From Blastopirellula sp. J2-11 (GTDB lineage Bacteria; Planctomycetota; Planctomycetia; Pirellulales; Pirellulaceae): DNA of 64,000 nucleotides. The notes below the pieces were generated by a model. The model searched no databases. It had not been told where the DNA came from and saw only the letters and a program-made list of their open reading frames with translations. Location of the stretch: positions 2,728,001-2,792,000 of the forward strand of contig NZ_CP097384.1 of NCBI RefSeq assembly GCF_024584705.1. The letters run 5' to 3'. Both the position numbers and the translations under genes were made by a program. Below, one piece after another: positions 54,786 to 62,039 of this stretch. Each line of letters opens with the position of its first letter. The stretch's first letter is position 1.

Positions 54786-56087
54786 TTATTTCGGCGCCTT
54801 CTGGCGATCGGCTTGCGGCACGTAAGCGGCGAGCTTCTGGTCGGCGAACAGCGGCTGCAGCCGAGTCATTCGCTGGCGACCGTCCACCATCGGCAGCGAA
54901 ACCATCCCTTCGCCCAGCAACGGCTTGGCGTAGCGAATAAAGTCGTCAGTTACATCATAACCGTTGGCGGTGATCCATTCTTTGGGGAATGTCCGTTCGC
55001 TGTTGGCGACTTCGGCCAGCGGGGCTTTGTCGTAGCGAACGCTATAAACCGGTCCGTCGTTCCGCAAAATGGTCGACATGAAACCCGACTCACGCTTCGA
55101 CGCCAACAGCGCCGCCTTTTGACCGGCGTGATACGCTTCGTCCAGGTCAACGCTTGATGCGTACGCCATCGCGTGACGCTGATCGGTGCCGGAGACGTTG
55201 CAGCGAGCCGCGCCTTTGGCGGCCAGGCCGTTTTGATTCAGATAGTTGGTCACGGTCTGGGCGACCGTGATTTGGCTTGAGCTGAACGAAGTGTGCCCGA
55301 ACGAGTCTTTCACTTCGCCGATGTCGCCCACGTTGAAGCCTTCGCTGATGACGACCATGCAGCGGCCATCTTTTTTCAGCTGCTCATTGACATTTTGGTG
55401 CAGCTCTTCCAGCGAACAGGGAGATTCGGCCAGATAAATCTGCAGCGGCATTTCACGATGGGGATCGGCCAGACGCGCCGCCGCCGGGATGTAACCGATC
55501 TTGCGCCCCATCGCCTGCATCACCAGCACCGGATCGGCAGGGCTGCTCCCTTGGTTTTCTTCGTTGGCGTACTGAACCATGTGCATCCAGTACTTCGCCG
55601 TCGATGCGTAGCCTGGCGTGTGGTCGATCAGCTTGAACTCGCTATCGCCGACGTCATTGTCAATCGTTTTCGGACCGCCGATGCCGATCAGATCCAAGCC
55701 GCGCTCTTGGGCCATCAACGCCATTTTGTTGGCGGTGTCCATCGAGTCGTTGCCGCCGATGTAGATAAAGTAGCCGATGTTATGGGCCTTGAAGACTTCG
55801 ATCACGCGGTCAAAATCTTCGTTCTGCCAATCCTTTAGCTTGTAGCGGCAAGTGCCGATCGAGCCGGCGGCCGGCGTGTAGCGAAGCAGTGAGATTTCGT
55901 CCGCCGGCTGATCCGAAAGGTTGATCAGCTCTTCTTTCAGCACTCCTTCGATACCGTGATGCGCTCCGTACACGGTGCCGATGTTGTCCAGGTCGCTGGC
56001 CATCTCGATGATGCCGCGCAGCGTATTGTTGATCACCGGACTCGGGCCGCCGCTTTGGGCGACGATCATATTCTTGGGAGCGCTCAT
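54786..56087 (-). CDS. pfp: 6-phosphofructokinase, pyrophosphate type
   Basis: 433 residues. The family is evident from VAQSGGPSPVINNTLRGII, YIGGNDSMDTANKMA and GGPKTIDNDV. Lys in PKTIDND and Asp in GGNDS, where ATP enzymes have PGTIDND and GGDGS, indicate use of pyrophosphate. The Asn before that Asp departs from the commoner GGDD. PPi enzymes run in both directions, so the gene may serve glycolysis or gluconeogenesis. First gene of the sugar-phosphate block, probably co-transcribed down to zwf. Confidence 0.9.
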   Translation of the reverse strand: MSAPKNMIVAQSGGPSPVINNTLRGIIEMASDLDNIGTVYGAHHGIEGVLKEELINLSDQPADEISLLRYTPAAGSIGTCRYKLKDWQNEDFDRVIEVFKAHNIGYFIYIGGNDSMDTANKMALMAQERGLDLIGIGGPKTIDNDVGDSEFKLIDHTPGYASTAKYWMHMVQYANEENQGSSPADPVLVMQAMGRKIGYIPAAARLADPHREMPLQIYLAESPCSLEELHQNVNEQLKKDGRCMVVISEGFNVGDIGEVKDSFGHTSFSSSQITVAQTVTNYLNQNGLAAKGAARCNVSGTDQRHAMAYASSVDLDEAYHAGQKAALLASKRESGFMSTILRNDGPVYSVRYDKAPLAEVANSERTFPKEWITANGYDVTDDFIRYAKPLLGEGMVSLPMVDGRQRMTRLQPLFADQKLAAYVPQADRQKAPK

Positions 56088-56310
56088 TTCATAACTCGGG
56101 CAGCAAAGGGGCGTAAGAAATTCGCGCTGCTCGCTCCTCTGGGTGAAGAGTGAGCCGCGACAAAACCGCCAATTTTAGTCGAGTAAAAAGAACCGGACAA
56201 TTAGGGGCGAGAGAACCCAGGCAAGCGCCGAAGATGGCGGAATTGGGGAGGAGATTGGGGGATTAACCGTCGGCAGACCGGAAAAGAGCGACCATCGCTC
56301 CAAGTTTGGG

Positions 56311-56335
56311 CGCCGTGGGGATAGAGCCCACGGCG
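56311..56335. terminator. hairpin, possible terminator
   Basis: CGCCGTGGG / CCCACGGCG, a perfect 9-bp stem with a 7-base loop, but without a T-run on either side, so a dispersed palindrome is as likely as a terminator. Confidence 0.3.
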
Positions 56336-56341
56336 GATGAA

Positions 56342-56429
56342 AAATGACGAATATCTAATGCCAAATGTCTAATTCGAAACGATGGACGATCCTCTGGATT
56401 CGACATTCGTCATTAGCAATTCGTCATTT
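56342..56429. repeat. imperfect inverted repeat built of ATGACGAAT-like words
   Basis: Arms 56342-56376 (AAATGACGAATATCTAATGC...) and 56396-56429 (complement AAATGACGAATTGCTAATGA...) pair at most positions. The words AATGACGAAT and CTAATG recur within each arm. The motif resembles dispersed AT-rich repeats seen in other bacterial intergenic regions. Confidence 0.65.
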
Positions 56430-56435
56430 CACTCC

Positions 56436-56759
56436 CTAGACCGTCGACGATCGCCCTGCCCGTGCATACGCGCCTAGCAACTTCAGCACGTGTCGTCCCG
56501 CTTGCTGTTTGTCACCCCCGGCTGCGGCGTTGCAGACCGAACCGGCGATCTCGGCGATCTCTGGATAGCCGTAAACTTCGCTGCAGCGATAGATAAAGTG
56601 ACTCAAGCGTCCCGCTTCGGACCAATTTTTTTCTTTGACCGCGGCGACCAGATCGTCGATGTGAGGGGTCAGCCCGTCCAAAAACTTTTGGACGCGGACA
56701 TTGTTAAACGCAATCCGGAGCGACATGCCCGAGATGTCGGGCAATTGGGTATCGGCCAA
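56436..56759 (-). CDS. Hpt-domain-like protein with altered phosphotransfer motif
   Basis: 107 residues, all helical. The Hpt pattern H-x-x-K-G followed by YG.PE.AE is visible as SHFIYRCSEVYGYPEIAEIA: the His and the second half are kept, but Lys and Gly are replaced by Tyr and Arg. Small size and lack of other domains fit a stand-alone phosphotransfer protein or a degenerate adaptor. It is 42 bases downstream of the small gene at 56802 on the same strand. Confidence 0.7.
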   Translation of the reverse strand: MADTQLPDISGMSLRIAFNNVRVQKFLDGLTPHIDDLVAAVKEKNWSEAGRLSHFIYRCSEVYGYPEIAEIAGSVCNAAAGGDKQQAGRHVLKLLGAYARAGRSSTV

Positions 56760-56801
56760 GGTAATTAGCTCCTGCTAGGCTTTTGGCGAGATCGTAATCG
56801 C

Positions 56802-57137
56802 TTACGCCGCCTTGGCGAGACGAATGAGTTCGCGCGATTGCTCGACGGTTGGTTTCAAAAGTTCGGAGACCAGCATCAGCGACAATGCGGCTTCAAACAG
56901 TCGCTCGCGATGGCGAATCACCAGATGACGCTCGGCGCCTCGGATTTTGTCGAGTTCGAGATGGATTGCTTGTGCGGCGCGAGCGCGAACAAATCCACGA
57001 AATTCGGCGTCTGACATGTCACGGCATTCGTCATCCAGACGGCGCTGTACCAAGGGAATCGCCGAGGTGGCGATTTTGGCCGACAATTCAGCAACCATGC
57101 GACGTCGTGTTCTTCCCCAAGGGTTCAACCAATCCAT
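56802..57137 (-). CDS. small helical protein of unknown function
   Basis: 111 residues, predicted mostly helical and basic (MDWLNPWGRTRRRMVAELSA, AEFRGFVRARAAQAIHLELD). No family recognised. It precedes the Hpt-like gene closely and may share a transcript with it; a joint signalling role is possible but unsupported. Confidence 0.6.
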   Translation of the reverse strand: MDWLNPWGRTRRRMVAELSAKIATSAIPLVQRRLDDECRDMSDAEFRGFVRARAAQAIHLELDKIRGAERHLVIRHRERLFEAALSLMLVSELLKPTVEQSRELIRLAKAA

Positions 57138-57396
57138 GGCGTTCCCCTCCTATGTTTAGGCAGTGTGAAGGATAATTGCGTCGCCCACAGCTTGGCGCCG
57201 GTTTAACGCATCTCTAATTTCGAACTTTTTCACCCGGCGCGATCAAACTTCTCGCCGCTTGTCCTGTTAGTCCGTACAGCGAAACGGCGCCGCTGGTAAC
57301 TTTCGTAACATTTAGATCAAGCTGAACGATCATGACGCCGATATTGAAACCTATCGCTAACGAACCAATCGTTACGACCGGAACTGCTACCGCCAC

Positions 57397-57425
57397 TTGA
57401 CCAGCGAAAGCAGTTTCCCTAAGTT
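57397..57425 (+). promoter_or_regulatory. candidate promoter of tRNA-Cys
   Basis: TTGACC at 57397-57402 and TAAGTT at 57420-57425 with a 17-bp spacer, 21 bases before the tRNA 5' end. Good -35 match, moderate -10. Confidence 0.45.
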
Positions 57426-57445
57426 TGCGTGAATACAAATGACAT

Positions 57446-57517
57446 GGCGCCGTAGCCAAGTGGCTAAGGCAGTGGATTGCAAATCCACCATCCCCGGTTC
57501 GAATCCGGGCGGCGCCT
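57446..57517 (+). tRNA. tRNA-Cys(GCA)
   Basis: 72 bases fold as a tRNA. The acceptor arms GGCGCCG (57446) and CGGCGCC (57510-57516) pair perfectly, with T as discriminator. The anticodon stem GTGGA/TCCAC encloses TTGCAAA with anticodon GCA. The T-arm contains GGTTCGAATCC. CCA is not encoded. A terminator follows at 57524. Confidence 0.95.
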
Positions 57518-57523
57518 CTGATT

Positions 57524-57557
57524 AAACCCAAGTCCGATAATGACTTGGGTTTTTTTG
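57524..57557 (+). terminator. rho-independent terminator after tRNA-Cys
   Basis: AACCCAAGTC / GACTTGGGTT, a 10-bp perfect stem with a 7-base loop, followed by a run of T. It lies 7 bases after the tRNA. Confidence 0.88.
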
Positions 57558-57674
57558 TGCGCGGTTGAAATTGCGGAATTCGCCTCTTCTTTCTCGTTGT
57601 TTGGCGATGCCTTTACTACATTGCCAAAGATCACTATTTTGCCTCTCCGCGCAAGCGATAAAGAAGAAGCGCTA

Positions 57675-57731
57675 AAAAAAGGGGGTCAGACCCCAATTAC
57701 GCTGCGTAATTGGGGTCTGACCCCCTTTTTT
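57675..57731. repeat. 57-nt perfect palindrome built from GGGGTCAGACCCC
   Basis: Arms of 28 bases (57675-57702 and 57704-57731) are exact reverse complements around one central T. Each arm holds GGGGTCAGACCCC, itself a palindrome, so each half can fold alone or both can form one long hairpin or cruciform. It ends in six T on the plus strand and, by symmetry, six on the minus strand, so it can terminate in both directions. It lies 121 bases before the kinase gene. Confidence 0.9.
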
Positions 57732-57852
57732 AACTCAGCGGAACGGACAACTTCTCTGAACCGCAAAAATCCTCCCCGGCTGGCCATTCGGCAGGTAAAC
57801 TTGAGGAGACTAGTCAAAATATCTCGCCCTTCTCCTCGCCGACGATACACGC

Positions 57853-60168
57853 ATGACTTCTTCTGATGCTCGACTGAATGATTCCAGCGTCGCCGCAACC
57901 ATGGCGCACAGCAGTAGCGGCGATTTTTCCAAAGAGCAGCAGGATATCGCGATCTCGGCGTTGATTCTGCGGATGGGGATGCTGACAGAACGTCAGCTTG
58001 CTCATGGGTTTGCAACTTGGACCATCCACGGCAGCTTGCCGATCAATGAGCATCTGCTCGCGTTGGGGCTGATCGATGAAGATGCGAATAAGCGGTTGCT
58101 GACGAGCGCTCCTCAATTGTTGCAAGAGATTGAGCCGGGGAACGAACGGAATTCGTCGGTTGAATGCGCCGTCGCGCAAACGCTTGACTCGATCGATCCT
58201 TCTGGAACCATCGCTCGGTTGATGGGAGTGCGCAGCGTGGCCGGCGCCGGAGCGAACGACGCGACGGGAGTGCGGACTTCGGCGGCTCGCTATCGGCTGT
58301 TGCGCAAACTGGGGCAAGGAGGACTAGGCCGCGTTTGGCTGGCTTTCGACGAACATCTAAAGCGTCCTGTCGCCGTCAAAGAGATCACCGCACGGGATCA
58401 AGTGGTCGCGCAAGAACGATTTCGGCGCGAAGCGGAGATCACTGGACGATTAGAGCATCCCGGCATCGTGCCGATCTATCAACTGGGAGAAGATGCGACC
58501 ACCGGCGAAGCCTTTTACGCGATGCGTTTTTTAGGGAAGCAGACGCTGCATGACACGATCATGGAGTACCACGAACGAAGGAGCGAAGGGGATCATGATC
58601 CTATGCTCTTGCGGCGATTGCTGACCGACTTTGTGAACGTTTGTCAGGCAATCGGACATGCTCATTCGCGTAAAGTGATCCATCGAGATCTGAAGCCCGA
58701 AAACGTAGCGATCGATAGCTTTGGCCAGGTGATCGTCATCGACTGGGGCATCGCCAAGGTCGTCGACGAATTGCAGTCGTTCGACAATCTATCAGGCGGA
58801 TTTGAGAGCTCGGGCAGCGGGCAAAGCACTATGGAAGGGCAGGTTCTTGGTACGCCGTTATACATGGCGCCGGAACAAGCGGCCGGGCGAGTCGACGAAT
58901 TGGATGAGCGGACCGACATCTACGGTTTAGGAGCCATCCTGTTCGCGATCCTCACCGGCGCCGCTCCGCATGAGCAAACGCGAGAAACATCGAAGTCGAC
59001 GACCAGTCGTGAACTGTTGACCGCAATCGCTTCGCATCCGGCGCCCAACGCGCTTGACGCCAATGCAGACGCAGACCCGGCGCTCGCCGCGATTTGCGCC
59101 AAAGCGATGACTCGCCGCCAATACTCACGCTATCAGACGGCGACCGAGCTTGCGCAAGATGTCGAACGCTGGATGGCTGGCGAACACGTTTCGGCCTATC
59201 GCGAACGCCCTGCACAGCGACTGGCTCGCTGGATCCAAAACAATCGGATCATGTCGCAAGCGATCGGTTTGTTGCTGGTGACCGGTATTGTGGGACTGAC
59301 CGTGATGATCGTCGCTACACATCAAGCGTCGCGGGCCAATCGCCAAATTCGCTTTGATGAGATGCGCGCCTACAACCGCGAGATCGAAGTCCAATTGCGG
59401 ACGACGACCGAGCAGATCTCGAAGGACGCCCGATTCATGTCGAATCTCCCCCCCATTCAGGCGCTGATCCCTACCGAAGCAGACAAGCCCGCTGGCGAGT
59501 CGGAAGAAGTTTGGCAAGATCGGCTCGAAATGATCTATGAAGAATTTTTGCGGGCCAATCCCGACTATGTTTCGATCGCCTACATGAAGCTGACCGAGGA
59601 AGCGGCGACCGATATCGTCCGCGTGGAACGCAACACCACCGACCCTGCCTACCTCCGTCGCGTGCCGGCGAGTCGCTTGACGAAGTTTGAAGACCAGGAC
59701 GTGTTGAAAAAGGCGTTGCTTCTCGACCGCGGCGATATTCAATTAGTCCTGCGCGGCGCCAACGATGATCCCCAGGATAACGTGGACGACGGCGTTCGCC
59801 TGTTTGCGGCGACTCCGGTGTACGACGCCGTCCAAGGCGAACTCTTTGGCGTGGTCGTCCTCGAGACCGATCTATTGAGCCGAATCTCCAGATTTCTTCA
59901 ACGCGTCGATCAACACACGGCGATCATCGACGTGACTGATTCTGCAGGAAACATCTGGGTCAGCGACGAGCCAGATGTCGGTGTCGTCGCAACCAACAAG
60001 CCAACGCCGATTACTGCGCAAATGCCTGAACTGAAAAACTTCTTCAGTGACGCCGAAGCGACACGTCACATCGACGCCGCCAACGGCGTGATCGCCACGA
60101 AGCTGACGCTGGATCGATTGGATGACAAGACGACGGTCGGCGTGGTGCTGCAATTGCAGGAGAGATAG
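57853..60168 (+). CDS. transmembrane Ser/Thr kinase with C-terminal extracytoplasmic sensor
   Basis: 771 residues. A short N-terminal domain (about 25-95) precedes the kinase domain (about 146-440): GQGGLGRVW, Lys176, HRDLKPEN at 277 and DWG instead of DFG at 297. A transmembrane helix (about 474-496, AIGLLLVTGIVGLTVMIVAT) leads into a C-terminal domain of about 270 residues with Cache-like features (DPAYLRRVPASRLTKFED, GVRLFAATPVYDAVQGELFG, GVVVLETDL). The sensor would lie outside the membrane and the kinase inside. It is transcribed away from the tRNA and stands alone. Confidence 0.87.
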   Translation: MTSSDARLNDSSVAATMAHSSSGDFSKEQQDIAISALILRMGMLTERQLAHGFATWTIHGSLPINEHLLALGLIDEDANKRLLTSAPQLLQEIEPGNERNSSVECAVAQTLDSIDPSGTIARLMGVRSVAGAGANDATGVRTSAARYRLLRKLGQGGLGRVWLAFDEHLKRPVAVKEITARDQVVAQERFRREAEITGRLEHPGIVPIYQLGEDATTGEAFYAMRFLGKQTLHDTIMEYHERRSEGDHDPMLLRRLLTDFVNVCQAIGHAHSRKVIHRDLKPENVAIDSFGQVIVIDWGIAKVVDELQSFDNLSGGFESSGSGQSTMEGQVLGTPLYMAPEQAAGRVDELDERTDIYGLGAILFAILTGAAPHEQTRETSKSTTSRELLTAIASHPAPNALDANADADPALAAICAKAMTRRQYSRYQTATELAQDVERWMAGEHVSAYRERPAQRLARWIQNNRIMSQAIGLLLVTGIVGLTVMIVATHQASRANRQIRFDEMRAYNREIEVQLRTTTEQISKDARFMSNLPPIQALIPTEADKPAGESEEVWQDRLEMIYEEFLRANPDYVSIAYMKLTEEAATDIVRVERNTTDPAYLRRVPASRLTKFEDQDVLKKALLLDRGDIQLVLRGANDDPQDNVDDGVRLFAATPVYDAVQGELFGVVVLETDLLSRISRFLQRVDQHTAIIDVTDSAGNIWVSDEPDVGVVATNKPTPITAQMPELKNFFSDAEATRHIDAANGVIATKLTLDRLDDKTTVGVVLQLQER

Positions 60169-60626
60169 GAAAGAAAAGCGGAAAACGGAAAAAGTGGCCG
60201 CCGTTTTATCGCTCGGTTTCTGGGCGATTTTTGCAGTGCTGCAACGGCCCATCTCCTGCAAATTGCTTGGTTCGCTTGCTAATGTGTTGGATCATACCGA
60301 AAGACTATCTCGTCTAGCGGTAATATCAGTTGGTGTGTACGACCACGCCTGCCTGCCAATTCCTCTCCACGATCCGCACTTCGACAACGAACCGGTTGTT
60401 GTCCTCGAATTTTCCTGCTTTACCCGCTCCCACACGCGACAACCCGAAAATTGTTGATTTATCAATCAATTTCCGCGATTCAATATTCTAACGAATTAGT
60501 TTTAGGCTAAGCTTTATCTCCATGACGGATAGGTAAGCTGCCGAGGCGCGATGCGCCATGGGCTCAAAAACACCAAAAAACCGCGGCATTTGTCGAATTT
60601 TTTCGTTAAGTAACTTGCTGGACCAC
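60169..60626. other. intergenic region before the RND efflux genes
   Basis: About 460 bases. AT-rich between 60440 and 60625; a small hairpin GGCGCGATGCGCC lies near 60545. It probably holds the promoter of the efflux operon. No gene is supported; the short frames present overlap the kinase end. Confidence 0.4.
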
Positions 60627-62039
60627 ATGGAAAAAATCCACCTACGCCCCCTGCTCTTTCTGGTAACCATCTCTGCCGGATTCGGACTAACATGCCTGCA
60701 GGGCTGCGGCGGAGCCGTCGTCGCCCCCGCCAAAGCGCCGCCGCCGACCGTGACGGTCGCCCAGCCGATTCGCAAAGGGATCGTCGAGTGGGACGCCTAT
60801 ACCGGCCGGCTCGAACCGATCGAATTTGTCGAGATTCGTGCGCGAGTCAGCGGCTATCTGCAGTCAATTCATTTTGACGAAGGGCAGATGGTGCATGCCG
60901 GCGATCTATTGTTTGTGATCGACACTCGGCCATTTGTCGCCGAACTGAACGGCGCCAAAGCGGCGCTGAACCAGGCGCATTCGCAATTGGCGCAAGCCAA
61001 CGCGCAGACGCAAGAAGCAAAGGCTCAGCAGCAGCAGGCTGATGCTCGCCTGCAGTTGGCCAATGCACGGGTCAAACGTGCGCGATCGCTGCGATCTTCG
61101 GCAGCCGTCTCTCAAGACGAATTGGACCAACACGAAGCGGAGGTCTTGCAGGCGCAAGCCGACGTCGCCGCCGCCGAAGCGGGGATGGGGCTGGCCGTCG
61201 CGGGAATCGCAACCGCCAAGGCCGCGATCGAATCGGCCGAAGCCGGCGTTGAAACCGCCGAACTCAATCTGAGCTACACCGAAATTCATGCGCCGGTCTC
61301 CGGTCGCATCAGCCGTGAATATGTCACCGAGGGAAACCTGGTGAGCGGCGGCGCGGCAACTTCGACCTTGTTGACGACGATTACCTCGGTCGAGCCGATT
61401 TATTGCACGTTCGACGTGAACGAGATGCAGGCGCTCAAGTACATTCGGCTTGCCCAAGCCGGTAAACGCGAGAGCTCGCGCGTCGCCAAAAATCCGGTCT
61501 ATCTGGGACTGGCCGACGAATCGGGATTTCCGCATCAAGGGCACATGGATTTCGTCGACAATCGCTTTGACGTCAACACCGCAAGTATGCGTGTACGCTG
61601 CATTTTTCGGAACGAAACGCATGATCTCGTGCCGGGCATGTTCGCTCGAGTTCGCTTGCCGGGAAGCGCCGCCTACGATGCGGTTTTGATCCCCGATTCG
61701 GCGATCGGCACGGATCAGTCGACTCAGTATGCGTATATCGTTGTCGATGGAAAAATCGAGCGCCGCGATCTGTCGCTGGGCCCCATCGTTGACGGGCTGC
61801 GCGTCGTTCGCGAAGGTCTAAACGGTGATGAATCGCTCGTCGTCGAAGGGTTGCTGTTATCGCGGCCTGGCCTCGAAGTTCAATCGACTTCGGAAACGAT
61901 CCAAATCGTCGAAGACGGCTTGCCCAATACGTATCTGCCGTTGCCGCCGGACGAGTGGATTTCGGCAGGGCGCAATTCGTTGCAGACTGCCGAAGAGACA
62001 GCCAATGCGGCGATCAAGAAGCGGGAGCAAGTCCAATGA
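60627..62039 (+). CDS. RND efflux periplasmic adaptor (AcrA/MexA family) lipoprotein
   Basis: 470 residues from the ATG at 60627; an upstream ATG at 60558 would add 23 residues before the signal peptide. The signal peptide ends at a lipobox (LQGC near residue 29). The barrel-sandwich domain is ARVSGYLQSIHFDEGQMVHAGDLLFVIDTRP, a coiled-coil hairpin is about 95-200, and the second half is YTEIHAPVSGRISREYVTEGNLV. The beta-barrel follows (PVYLGLADESGFPHQGHMD, PGMFARVRLPG). It joins the inner-membrane pump to an outer-membrane channel not encoded here. Overlaps the pump gene by ATGA. Confidence 0.94.
   Translation: MEKIHLRPLLFLVTISAGFGLTCLQGCGGAVVAPAKAPPPTVTVAQPIRKGIVEWDAYTGRLEPIEFVEIRARVSGYLQSIHFDEGQMVHAGDLLFVIDTRPFVAELNGAKAALNQAHSQLAQANAQTQEAKAQQQQADARLQLANARVKRARSLRSSAAVSQDELDQHEAEVLQAQADVAAAEAGMGLAVAGIATAKAAIESAEAGVETAELNLSYTEIHAPVSGRISREYVTEGNLVSGGAATSTLLTTITSVEPIYCTFDVNEMQALKYIRLAQAGKRESSRVAKNPVYLGLADESGFPHQGHMDFVDNRFDVNTASMRVRCIFRNETHDLVPGMFARVRLPGSAAYDAVLIPDSAIGTDQSTQYAYIVVDGKIERRDLSLGPIVDGLRVVREGLNGDESLVVEGLLLSRPGLEVQSTSETIQIVEDGLPNTYLPLPPDEWISAGRNSLQTAEETANAAIKKREQVQ

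Larger units (their letters stand above)
56088..56435. other. intergenic region with hairpin repeats
   Basis: 348 bases between the phosphofructokinase start and the Hpt-like stop. It holds a 9-bp perfect hairpin (56311-56335) and an imperfect inverted repeat of about 35-base arms (56342-56429). The promoter of the sugar-phosphate block should lie near 56110-56200; I cannot assign boxes. Confidence 0.5.

Noticed and set aside
57214-57531. 105-codon minus-strand frame across the tRNA
   Set aside because: It runs antisense through tRNA-Cys; such GC-rich frames over tRNAs are a common annotation artefact.
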